The position numbers and the translations under genes were made by a program. This document shows, piece by piece, positions 1 through 10,157 of a DNA stretch of 64,000 nt. Numbering within the stretch: the stretch's first letter is position 1; each line of letters opens with the position of its first letter. The notes under the pieces are model-generated. The model made no database searches and was not told the DNA's origin. It saw only the letters and a program-made list of their open reading frames with translations. This DNA is from Oidiodendron maius Zn (lineage: Eukaryota; Ascomycota; Leotiomycetes; Myxotrichaceae), in contig KN832882.1 of assembly GCA_000827325.1 (NCBI GenBank), forward strand, positions 818,689-882,688, read 5' to 3'.

Positions 1-437
1 TATGGGGTTGGAATTCAGAAGCAGCTACATTGGATGTGTCCAACAGTTGGCCTTGGCCTGCGTGAGTTTTTCCGTTGTCTTGATCTTGGATAACTGGCTG
101 ACTTGTCACGATAATAGTGAACTTCTCGATTGTCCAAGCCACGAACGTCTCCCTTGTCTACACTATCGACTGTTACCGTCCAGTAGCAGGAGAAGTTACT
201 GTTACATCTGTGGCTTTGAAGTCCTGCTTTGGCTTCTTGCTCTCCTTTTACACAAATCCTTGGGTTGACGAGTCAGGCTACCTAAATGCTTATGGAGCTA
301 TGGCGGGTATATCTTCTGCGATTCTGCTGTGTTTTATTCCTATGTATATCTTTGGAAAGAAAATCAGACATACAACTTGGCGCTGGAGCGTGGTAAAGTT
401 TGTGCGTTGGGATGATGATAGAGAAGTCGGCGAATAA
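1..437 (+). CDS. MFS transporter, C-terminal part (5' end outside window)
   Basis: This is the 3' end of a major facilitator superfamily transporter, a plasma-membrane permease for small solutes or metabolites. The frame enters at base 1 and is interrupted by one intron at 62-117 (GTGAGT..ATAATAG, 56 bp). After the intron the frame stays open to TAA at 435-437. The visible protein holds the last transmembrane helices, including a hydrophobic stretch around AISSAILLCFIPMYIFGKK, and a basic/acidic cytoplasmic tail ending in DDDREVGE. The segment with Y-R-P-V-A-G-E followed by a helix is typical of the last third of fungal MFS proteins. The substrate cannot be told from this piece. It lies 140 bp from the convergent end of a P450, so an export role for a P450-modified product is possible but is only inference. 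Confidence 0.8.
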
Positions 438-578
438 AAGCCATGCGAGGCCTGCTTACCGGCATCAAATCAAACATTTTAATATATAATGTTGCACAGT
501 TCGATTACTGATAACTTGAACTCAAGCTTATTGCACACTCTACGCGCATGCAGCTCCTTTACAGCTATATTTACCCTT

Positions 579-2176
579 TCAAGAAGTTTTGAATGCAACC
601 TTGACCCCGTTGCGGCTCTCGAAAGACAATGAAAACCTCTCCACATACTCGAAAACGGGGTCACAATTCTCCATGCGTTCAAACTTCTGAGTCAGTCTTA
701 CCAGAATGTAGATGGCATAAGTCAAGACCTGTTGTTGGGCTGGGCATATTCGGGGACCGCCAAAGAACGGGACAAACTCCCACAGAGGTTTCCGACCTAT
801 CCAGCGATCGGGTTTAAACTCATGGACGTCGTCACCCCAAATGCCTTTGTCATGGTTCATAGACCAGGTCCCTAAAACCACCGGCGTGCCCCGACCGACA
901 AATACTGGACTTTTTTGATCAGGACCACCGCCAAGTGGCAGGACAGTATCCCGAACAGCTACACGCCAGACGCGTGCAGCGGGACCACACACTCGAATGG
1001 TCTCATGTAAGACGTGTCTGAAATATACAAGGGACTTGAGCTTTTCGAACGTCAGAGGAGCATCACCCAACTCTAACGAGATCTGACGAAGTTTTGCCCA
1101 CACATCAGGGTGTCGAGCTAACTGAAAGAGGGTATTGCCAACTGCGATAGAGGTGGTGTCGCGCGCTGGGTTAAAGACGCCAAGGACATGATATCTTAGA
1201 GCGATGGGATCGCGTATTTCTTTGGCCATCTCATCCAGCAGGACATACCGCCTCCGAATCCCAGTGTCATCCGAGTCTGGCTTGAGGTCTGCGGTTTCTC
1301 GCAGAGCTCGTTCAACCTGCCCATCAACAAATCGGTGAACTTTGGTGTAGGCCTCCTTCCAGTCTTTGTCCTCATTGTAACGATGGAGGCGGAACTGGAA
1401 CCAGCCCGCCTCTCTTCGCTGGGTTACTCCCTTCTGAGCCTTCGTGAAGGCTTCACGGAATTCGGTGCAATCGGCTGGAACTTCAGGTTGGAGAGAATTT
1501 AAAGACTTTCCAAATAGAAAATCCATAGAGACGTCAAGAAACTGGAATTGTGATTTGTTAGCAGCAACGCGTATCTCCTGGTGCCGGGCTTGCATACCAG
1601 TCGATGTAATAGAGGTTGGACATCGATCATGCTTCCATCTTGCGGAAGAAGTTCCATAAATCGATCTGCGAACGACGCCAAGTGGTCAAGATCAGATATC
1701 TCTGCTCTCGCGAAAATCGGCTTCACCATCCCTCGTGCATGCTTCCAGATTGGCCCGTCCGAGAAGATACTCGGGCCATAGAAAGGCGATTGTGCCTTGA
1801 GTCTTTCAGGATCCTTGCCATAATCCTCAAAAGCAAGGGCCGCCACTTGCTGGACGTTGGCAGGCTCGGTGGTATTGATTAATGGCTTGCCGCGCCAGAT
1901 CTCTTCGAATGTTCTTCCATATTTTTCGAATTGAGACTCATACAGTTTGAAGAATCTACCTTCCTTCATTGCCTCCGTGCGCAGACGCACCATATCGGAG
2001 CCCAGGACTTTGTCTTCATGAGGGTACTTGATGGGATCCTTGCAGCCGTGCCGTTTCTTGATTGCTCGGACTTCGGCGTCTCTCTGCCATCTCGGGTACA
2101 GAATGCTGAGAGCGACAGCCACCGCTGTGCTGACAAGAATGGCAACTAACTCCATTTCCCCTACAGAGAGTCTCAA
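579..2176 (-). CDS. Cytochrome P450, CYP52-like
   Basis: Heme-thiolate monooxygenase, expected in the ER membrane. Exons on the minus strand are 2176-1598 and 1541-579, with a 56-bp intron (GTATGC..TTCCAG) carrying a CTAAC branch point. The product is about 513 aa, normal for the family. ATG at 2176 is used; an in-frame ATG at 2155 starts directly at the N-terminal membrane anchor and is equally possible. Diagnostic motifs are the I-helix A-R-D-T-T-S (about 319-324), the K-helix E-T-I-R (373-376), F-K-P-D-R-W, and the heme loop F-F-G-G-P-R-I-C-P-A-Q with the Cys ligand near 459. The stretch between K-helix and heme loop (LPLGGGPDQKSPVFV) is typical of the CYP52 group of alkane and fatty-acid omega-hydroxylases. 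The real substrate may differ if the gene belongs to a biosynthetic cluster. It is divergent from the UstYa-like gene. Confidence 0.92.
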
Positions 2177-3468
2177 CCGTGGTCAGGGTCTCCAGAGAGC
2201 TGCGAGGGAGAAGGAAAGGTCGCCTAGGGAGCTTTGTTGAAAGATACCCTGAAACAGGTCTTTCGCGCACCGCGATGCGAAATGTGTTCTAGACTAGCGA
2301 CGGCAAGTGCACGGAGGAAGGAATGTTGGAGTGGGGGGGAGGGGGGGTTACAGGGAATGGGCTGCTCTGGAAGATTATTGCCATCTCTGGCAATTGTTAC
2401 AGTGCCATGCCTCGCTCTCGCTCTGCCCCCCTGCCTGTTTGTGAACCCTCCATCAGTAGTTGGCCGTGTCAGTAGGGATTTGTACCAGAGTATTGCTCCA
2501 CAACTCCGATACGATCGTCAGCGAGATATCAACATGTATCTGCTTACCTAGATCCAGCTGAGACCAGATAATAAGACAGATAAGCATTGAAATAGTTTGC
2601 TTTGCCCAGACTATGTGGCACCGTCCTAGCGGGCTCGGGTCTTGCCGTACGAGGGGCGTTAAGCCTCAAGATTTTGTACGTTAGTATGCGCTATTTATAT
2701 TTCATGTCCGCAATTTGTCACCGAGCCGCTTTTCTAGTTTTTGACGTAAAAGGTAGGTAGGTTTGTTCCGAGAGCGAAATATACCGACATTCTAGAATCG
2801 GGGAATTCTCACGCGAAAACTTTTTTTGACTTCCCGGTCGAGACATCTCCCGCATCTCCCAACCTATACCGGTGCTATACTAGAGGAATGCGCTGACGAG
2901 AACGAAGGGGGAATGAGACAATGCGCTCACATAGCTGCATTTTTCTCAGCGGAGGTCGTTGAAGGGGGTTATTGGGCCGAATGCTGCCTTTGTCACTGTA
3001 ACGGTGCCTGGGTGTGGACTTGGTGGAACCCTTGTGACCCCTGATTCTCTATGTGCGACCAAGTTAGTGGATGCATCTCCCACCATTGATTGAAGGGTCA
3101 TAGGAAACCATTAATCAAATCCTGTTCAGCCGACAAAAAAGGCAAATGGGAACACCGAGGAAGGGAATGGAAACCCCGCTACGCTTCAGGCAATCGAGGA
3201 GCATAGGGAGAGGTGTGCTGTGCCACTAGGGATTTTCACTCTGCAGTTACGGCGTAATATTCGTTCAGCTAGCCTGTCAGCTTTTGTGTGAGATATGTTC
3301 TGGGAATTATATTCGCTCGGCAGTTGGCTAGGGATCGACGAGAAGGACCACACCATCACTTCTGAGTGTCTGGGCTGTGGCAAGTGACCGTCGAGCGATC
3401 CCACAACCCCCATCTGCCTGAGATGGTCGCTCATTTCTCACACTCTCTCAGTTGTAAACGCGCCGAAG
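2177..3468. promoter_or_regulatory. Divergent intergenic region, P450 / UstYa-like gene
   Basis: About 1.3 kb between the divergent starts of the P450 and the UstYa-like gene, so it probably holds both promoters. A G-rich tract at 2333-2347, broken by one A, is the most distinctive element and contains AGGGG (stress-response-like) cores. I found no supported gene here; the short frames have no family resemblance. Confidence 0.45.
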
Positions 3469-4356
3469 ATGTCTTTTACCAAATACGAGCCCTTGAAGCA
3501 AGAAACTTCAAAAGACAGTTCTGAAAGTGAAGAGAAACGCCCGTGGTCAGACGAGTGGTCTGCGACCAGAGCATGGAAGATCGTCTATGCTCTGTCTGTC
3601 CTGATTGCCCTTTCTACTGTTTCTAATGCGTTACTCTTCCTGCAATTACGGACCACGCAAGGTCAATTAGATGCTCAAAGTTATGGTATGTGACCGCCAC
3701 GAATTCCCAGGCGCTCGGTTGACATGGCTGAACCATGGCAGTGGGTCTGCAGAGGAATGTGCCAACGCCCATTCCTCACGACGACCGGACGATCGATGAT
3801 GAGATGTGGGATTCCCCTGAATATGACTTCTACACTGGATGGGTAGCCTTGAGCGATAATTTCGTACAAGAAAAAGGCCTGCCGGGTGCGATGAGATTTC
3901 CATGGGACTCGTCAAAGGGCATCTATGTCCTCCATGCCTATCACAGCCTACATTGCGTCGTAAGTTCGAGTTATGTGAAGCGATCTGATATATCGGTGGA
4001 CTAATTTAATTGTCTAGTTCGTGCTCCGCCAATCTATTATGGAGCATCGCGACAACTTAAATCAAACATGGCCGTTCTCGCACGTCACACACTGCCTGCA
4101 TGTTCTCCGTGAAGATGCTACCTGCACTGCAGATGATACGCCACGGTATACTGGGCGCCTACATGACGAGTCCAAGCATGCCGAGCCCTCTTCTGGAACT
4201 GGTCAGATCCGTACGTGCCGCGACTGGAATAAGCTGCGTCAGTTTGCACTCGACAACTCGGCATGCTATCGACGGCCGGTGGATCGTTACGTCCCTTTGC
4301 TCGATCGTTACAAGAACTGCCCCGATGGTAGTAAGCCGTGGGAGGAGCTGGAGTAG
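3469..4356 (+). CDS. UstYa-family oxidase (DUF3328)
   Basis: Member of the UstYa/DUF3328 family. These are membrane-anchored oxidases first described in ustiloxin biosynthesis, acting in oxidative cyclisation, dehydrogenation or halogenation of fungal peptides and other metabolites. Exons are 3469-3685, 3742-3959 and 4018-4356, giving 257 aa, the usual length. One transmembrane helix lies at about 38-60 after an acidic cytoplasmic N-terminus. Both hallmark H-x-x-H-C motifs are present: HSLHC at 140-144 and HVTHC at 167-171, the second followed by the usual L-R-E-D and a further Cys. Introns have good donors (GTATGT, GTAAGT) and an ACTAAT branch point in the second. The gene is divergent from the P450 and convergent with a small secreted-protein gene. 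Family membership is clear; the substrate is unknown, and no kexin-repeat precursor peptide is visible nearby. Confidence 0.92.
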
Positions 4357-4432
4357 ATTATTTAGGATATATCTAGCTTGGTTTTAGTGTGGTCGTGTTG
4401 ATGAAATTTTACGATGGGCCAAAGGATTGTTA

Positions 4433-4919
4433 TTATATACTCATAAGTAGCTGAAGGGTCTTCAATTCTACGAAGTCAATATTGATATCACTTCTTGCAA
4501 AGTATTTCACAAAGTCGCTGTCATAGATATATGCAAGGGAATACATTTGAGTGAGAGCTATGACACTTGCGTAATCGCATGCATTCGCATATCTAGATCC
4601 CATACCCTGAACAGTCTCCACAGCATTCTCAGTAACACGACAGATATCCATGACTTTCCTCACTCATTCTCTGTCTAACAGTTAGAAGGAGGAATCAAGT
4701 CAAGCAGACAGAAAGGAGAATTACCAGCGCTTGAAAATTCAATCATGGGAACGAGAGACCAAGTACCCTCCTCGGAGGCAGAGGATTCATCTTTGTGATC
4801 AGTGTCAGCCCCCATGGCTGCGAAGTGAGAGTTTAGCTAGATTACTCACCGGATCCAGGCACTGGAGCCGCAATAGCGACAACAGCCATTGTAAGAGCGA
4901 GGAGCCACGAGGTCTTCAT
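4433..4919 (-). CDS. Small predicted secreted protein, unknown
   Basis: I do not recognise this gene. ATG at 4919 opens a convincing signal peptide (M-K-T-S-W-L-L-A-L-T followed by an Ala/Val core and A-A-P). My best model has exons 4919-4850, 4790-4725 and 4653-4433, which stays in frame to TAA and gives about 118 aa. The first donor is GTGAGT with a GCTGAC branch point. Both chosen acceptors are AAAG, which is uncommon, so the exon structure is uncertain; a CAG acceptor at 4818 is also in frame but would make a 32-bp intron. The mature part is acidic and contains two Cys, with no dibasic Kex2 sites and no internal repeats, so it does not look like a ustiloxin-type precursor. It ends 76 bp from the convergent UstYa-like gene. 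Confidence 0.4.
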
Positions 4920-5737
4920 TATGGTTTAAGCTTGTTGTTTGGATCGTAGGCGTGGTGATACTCGGTCGCCCCCTAAAATGCCAGAAAAAACCTACTTATG
5001 AGAGATCGGGATATTGGACACCTGCCTTCACTCGAATGCCGAGCTGTGCCACAGATCTCCCCCTCCAGTACAGGAATACAGAAGGCGGGCGCCAGCACAG
5101 AAACCAACCGATGCAATGACTGCACACCTCCGTGCATTCAGCGCCGAAGGTAACACAGTGGCAGGGGATGTGGAAATATTGCATGCGGCAGTTTTATATT
5201 AACAGCTGGTGGTCCTGGCAGTCATCAAGTGGCTACGGTGAGGCGTCGTGTTCTTACAGGGTATACGGCAATGCCTGCTTGTGGCTGCACATGCGCGGTG
5301 TGGTTCACTTTTTGGCACCGGCTGTAAAGCTGAACCCTCATAGCGGCCATCTCATTTTCCCGCTGCGCCGCCGGGCACACTTTTAAGGTAGCATTGACTC
5401 CCTGTAACCACACGGCAAGGGCGCCGACAAGCCAATACATTCCAGTGCTTAGCACCGATCCTTCGCACTGACCGTGGGTCAAGATTCTCGGGCCGCACGC
5501 CATACGAGGAGTCTTGGCGTATTCTCCCAGGGTACTTGGCTCGGGCCATTGTACTGTACCTTCTAGCTTGTACATGTCTCATGCACATATGGTGGTACTT
5601 CGTAATACGTTATATATCGTAAGTCTCACACAGATTCTGGGGGTTTCTTATCTCACCTCGCCTCTCCTTCGCTCGCTCGAAGCTGTTCTGCGTCTTGCGT
5701 CTGTTCTAACGAGATTTCAAAAGTGCGTCGGGTCATC
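4920..5737. other. Intergenic, no gene recognised
   Basis: About 0.8 kb between the divergent starts of the small secreted protein and the rhodopsin-fold protein. Several short frames occur on both strands, but none shows a family motif or splice-supported continuity. A pyrimidine-rich tract precedes the 5738 start. Confidence 0.4.
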
Positions 5738-7220
5738 ATGTTGGATACGACAGTGAATGGGCTCGCTTCCCTCAGTAGTACTCTGCTATTTCTGACCATC
5801 GTAACGATCGCTCTTCGCTTCTATGCCCGCCGGAAGCAGAATGCGCCCCTCCAGGTTGACGACTGGATGGTAGTGGCAGCTTGGGTATGTTTCTGCAACT
5901 TTCTGATCTTGCCATTCTAAGCTTTCGCTCACTTTGCTCGCAGTTCTTCTTTGCCGGCATCACGTCCATATCTTTCTATGGTGGGTGCGGAGATCTTCTC
6001 GAATCGCAACTCCGGAATGTACACTGACGTCCATAGGTATCTCGAAGAGGTTCATGGGATATAAGCAACCAAATAATGCACAGTATGTGGCCGAAATACA
6101 CCCAATAATGGAGAAGGTAGATAAGATCTAGCCGAAGGTTCAGCAGTAGAAGCTAACGAGAGCTTCAGACATATCTCTCCCTTGATGCTTTGTCAATTAT
6201 GGGCCTGGGCCTGGCAAAACTCAGCGCCCTGTTCTTTTATCGCCGCATATTCTGCTCGGGCCATCCGCGCAATGCCTTCAGCATCATCACCGTCCTTGCT
6301 ATTGCGGCCATCACTGCTTGGACTATAACCTTCTTCGTCATGACCTTCTTGGTTTGCGGGCCGAATATCAACTACCTCTGGGCTCCTGGACATTCAGCAT
6401 CAGCAAAATGCGGATTAATCTACCATTATTTCATGGGTACCACCATTTCTGACTTTCTCCTGGATGTGTTTATCCTCATTCTTCCTATTCCCAAGGTGAG
6501 AGACGTGCATTGATATGAAGAGTCGTCAGGGACTGACTGAAGTAGATCTGGTCTCTTAACATGAATTTCCAGCGGAAACTTGCAATCTCTGCTGTCTTCC
6601 TCCTAGCCCTGGTGTAAGTCTCGTGTGTTGTGAAAGAGTGTAGGGTTGAACAACTGACTAATCATTGATAGTGGCCTCGCATCTAGTACTGCTCGTATGG
6701 CTCTCACCATCCATCTTGTCACTCGCGGTAGAGCTGTTAATGACGAAGATGGTTTCCGTAAGTATTTATTCGCTCCCACCTGTTAGTCTCTTGCCGTATC
6801 ATCAGTGGCTGACGTTCCAATCTCATTTGTGCAGAGAGCAACACAAGCTGGGCGTATTTCGTAATCCTGGAAGTCGGTCTAACAATCGTCGCTGTCAATC
6901 TGCCTTCCCTGTGGTATTACGTTGCTGGTATCACGCCCGAGGGCGTCCTGCGCAGCGTGCGAAGCATCATCTCTCTCGGCTCGGGTCGTGGCTCGCAGGG
7001 CTCCACCAAGGGGAGTGCATCAGGCCGTCAAGGTACCGGAAAGGCACGCGAAGATGGTCGGAGCTTGGATACCAACTCTTCGCGTTCGAACTTGACCAAC
7101 CCTGACAAGCCCGTCATCGAGGCCTACTCGTTGGCGGATCTTAGACCAATTCCTAAGGCACAGCCAGTTAATGGCATCCGCGTTGACCGCACCTTCGAGC
7201 ATAGCGAGGAGCATTTGTGA
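5738..7220 (+). CDS. Fungal rhodopsin-fold integral membrane protein (SAT4/PTH11-like)
   Basis: Seven-helix membrane protein of the large fungal family related to satratoxin-cluster SAT4 and PTH11-like proteins. Function is usually unknown, and members are common near secondary-metabolite genes. Seven exons: 5738-5884, 5944-5980, 6037-6116, 6169-6495, 6546-6613, 6672-6757 and 6835-7220, giving 376 aa in one continuous frame. ATG at 5738 is the first that leads straight into helix 1. Family hallmarks are the D-D-W at the start of helix 2, the G-L-A-K-L-S-A-L-F-F-Y-R-R-I-F segment, the conserved Cys of the extracellular loop (V-C-G-P-N), a D-F-x-L-D-V-x-I-L-x-L-P-I-P segment, and the final helix followed by a hydrophilic Ser/Gly-rich tail with potential phosphorylation sites. 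Introns are 50-77 bp with clear branch points. Confidence 0.9.
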
Positions 7221-8292
7221 GCGCCTTAAAATATTTTACGTTAGTCTTTGTATGAGGGTTTCTTGCTTCTTGAGAAGCATGTATCGTATTGGTTTGCCAC
7301 GAGCAGGAAATTACGAATGAATGTCCAATAATGCTTCCGCCTTCATCCGGTCAGTGTGAATCTCTGCATAAGGAAATAACGCCCAGGATAAGTGACAACA
7401 ATTAAGCTGGATAATGTGTCAGGCTAGATGTGAGAGATGGTGAGACATAAGCAATGGGAAGCATGCTGTAATAGTGGGGAGCTTTGCCGCTCAAGTCTAG
7501 TTATGTATGTGAAACACGGCCTGGCAGAAAGAGATTACCCTTACGTTAATTTAATCCTTCTGTTCTCGAACATTCGTTTCTATGTTAAATCCTTGGGCGT
7601 GCCCAAGAGCAGCGCCTGAAAGGGTAATGTTATTAATAAAGGTTGAGATAATCCGCATAGTACGTAGGGCTCTCTTGTCATATGGCTGTTACGAAACCTT
7701 GAAATTGTCGGAGCTTGAGAACGAATGCCAATCGTGACGATGAAAGATCTGGAATGATGAAATTGGCCCAGCAATTCATCCAAGCTTGATATCTAAACAT
7801 CAAAAGCAGGCGGAGGAGAATTGGATAGCTTCTTTGCATGGGAGGTTACCCTCCTATTTGTAGGTATTGATTTGGTACGCGAAAACTATGGGCTTTCCAA
7901 TAGCTATGAGCTCATTTCCTCTTTCTCAACTCCATTTTCACGATGAAACCACTGAGTTCAGGTCCCAAGGAGTGAAGAAAGGGAGATTAAGCGAATCGAA
8001 GCATTTAACGGCGGCATGATTGGCCTATGATAAACCGGTATTGGGCGTGCATGCAAGGTTCAACTCCTTGTATCTGTGGATGGCGAGATACAGTCGCTTG
8101 CAGGGCCCGCTTCCCTAGCCCCAAAATATCAAGGGGTTTGGCTATTTTACCTCGGATATTTACTTACGGCAGAACTCGGAATTGGCTTCATCGTCCAAGT
8201 TCTCGTTGGAGGAGCGAACCATCACCAACTGTCATGCCGGTTATTCGTTGGCCATTTACTTGAACTACGTTGATTGATCATAAGGTGCAATT
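7221..8292. other. Intergenic, no gene recognised
   Basis: About 1.07 kb holding the 3' flank of the rhodopsin-fold gene and the upstream region of SDHC. Frames are short and unrelated to known families. No TATA-like element stands out close to the SDHC start. Confidence 0.4.
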
Positions 8293-9044
8293 ATGCTTTT
8301 ATCAAGGGTTACGCGAACTGCACTTCGAGTATCAAGACGTGAGTTTGGCATCCTGTGAATTGAAGAGCTCTATCCATCATCGTCATCTAGCTTCATCCTG
8401 ACAGAGTTCACAGGCGATGCTCAAATATTCAGACTGCACCCAGATGGCGTCTTATTCTCTGCCTCGCCGACATCCTTACTCCAAATCAAGTAGGCAAACT
8501 TCCACTCCTACTGTCAAATTACCCCACCAATTCCCAACACCCTTCAGCAGTCTCACGCTCACATCCTACACTTCTCTCCTACAGAAACATGTCGACTCCA
8601 CCTAAACCTCACCTAAGCCTCGTAAAGGCAACCGAATCCAATCATGTCCTCATTCGGCAAAGACTAAATCGTCCTGTCTCGCCCCACCTGACCATCTACC
8701 GCATGTCTATAAACTACTTCACTTCACCGATGCATCGGATAACAGGCGTTCTCCTCTCTGGAACACTGTACTGTTTCGGCACCGCCTACCTCATCTCTCC
8801 TATCTTCGGCTGGCACTTGGACAGTGCAACGATAGCAGCAGCTTTTGGCTCCTTACCAGTGGCGGCTAAAGTTGCAGCGAAATTTGTGATGGCGTTGCCG
8901 TTAACGTTTCATTGTGTGAATGGTGTCGGCCATTTGATATGGGACACTGGGAGGCGGTTTAGTACAAAGGCAATTGTGAGGCAGGGGTGGACAGTCATAG
9001 GGCTCAGTGTTGCTGGTGCAGTGTACTTGGCAACAATGATATAG
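8293..9044 (+). CDS. sdhC: Succinate dehydrogenase cytochrome b560 subunit (SDHC/Sdh3), divergent copy
   Basis: Membrane-anchor subunit of mitochondrial complex II; with SDHD it binds heme b and forms the ubiquinone site. Exons are 8293-8338, 8414-8489 and 8585-9044 (193 aa). A second in-frame acceptor at 8404 would add three residues. The N-terminus is Arg-rich and lacks acids, as expected of a mitochondrial presequence. The signature R-P-V-S-P-H-L-T-I-Y-R, then S-x-x-H-R-I-T-G (88-95), the heme-ligand His in F-H-C-V-N-G (H150) and H-L-I-W-D are all present, with three hydrophobic helices. Odd points: the segment before the Ser reads I-N-Y-F, where fungal SDHC usually has I-T-W-Y; Pro follows the Ser; and Gly156 replaces the usual Arg before H157. 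These residues line the quinone/inhibitor pocket, so this may be a second, inhibitor-tolerant copy rather than the housekeeping gene. Confidence 0.9.
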
Positions 9045-10157
9045 GGCGTAGATTGAGATGGTTACTGGGAAAATTGGACTAAACATCCAAGATAAGAAAG
9101 TGCACGTAGATAATCAACGAAGCAATTATTTGCTGCGGCAAAACACAGCTGCTTGTCCCCAAGGCAGCGTACGGCAGACAAGATTAGGCTTATATCAGAG
9201 GTGATAGACATCTTTGACGACCTGGGATTGAACATGATATACAAAGAATTCCACTACAGCAATGGAGAAGCGACTGAGCGGGATGGTTATTATCTGGCAG
9301 TTCTGGCAGGATAAATGTGAACATAAATTGGCTGTGGCCCGTAGTGTTGAGGCACCAGCAACGAAAGTCATATAGAGTAGATCCTGGACGGTATCTTCAC
9401 TTAATAATTATTCAATTGATTGATTAAGAATCCTTAGAGATTCCAATTCTCCTGAATACTAGATGATTCATATGGGTTTCCACTTTCTGTGTCCTGAGTA
9501 GTAAGTAAACTTTTGTGTTTGGCAAGTACTATGGAAGCTTTTTATGCCTGGGGCTCCAATCGGGATCAATGCAGCGGGTGTGGCAGTAGATTGCACTTAG
9601 CCGCATTTGGATAGGTCACCCATGATCTTGGTCACCAACAAGTTTAGAAGTAAAAAAATGATTTGGGGCAGGGGAAGCCGGCCGTGCAAGCGACTATACC
9701 TGTTGTTGGTTCAATTCATCTCTTGGAAAACTGTTCAGTAATAGCGCAAATCCGTAGAGAAGAGGGGTTTGGACAAGAGAGTCCACGATAATTCATCTCG
9801 CATAAAATATGACAGCACAGCCACACGAGGCTGGGTAATAATTTCCTGTGTGCACAAAATGGATTTTATGATTTTTATTCGGGGCCGAGGCTGCACAAAA
9901 ATCAAGCACATGCGCGGCACAAATACGGTTAGTCACGTTTCTTACATTTCCTCTTTCAGCGCGAACACGTACTTCCAAGGTTTTGTCTCTGTTGTCTCAA
10001 CTTGCCTGTCTGACCAGTTCTCGGGGTATCGACCCTCGACTCTTCTGGCCATCTTCGACTCGATGAGAGACAAAACACCGAGACAGACCCCGAGAGACCC
10101 GTGCTTGTGTCCGACGCGAGGCAGCTTACCGCGTTAATTGCTGATCTTCCCCTGACC
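9045..10157. other. Intergenic, no gene recognised
   Basis: About 1.1 kb between SDHC and the glycosyltransferase. Parts near 9380-9500 are AT-rich. I see only short, non-homologous frames. Confidence 0.4.

Noticed and set aside
2016-2270. Second minus-strand frame overlapping the P450 start
   Set aside because: Overlaps the P450 coding exon in another frame and lacks any family similarity.
4433-4919. Ustiloxin/asperipin-type RiPP precursor next to the UstYa gene
   Set aside because: A signal peptide is present, but there are no Kex2 dibasic sites and no repeated cores; kept only as an unknown small secreted protein.
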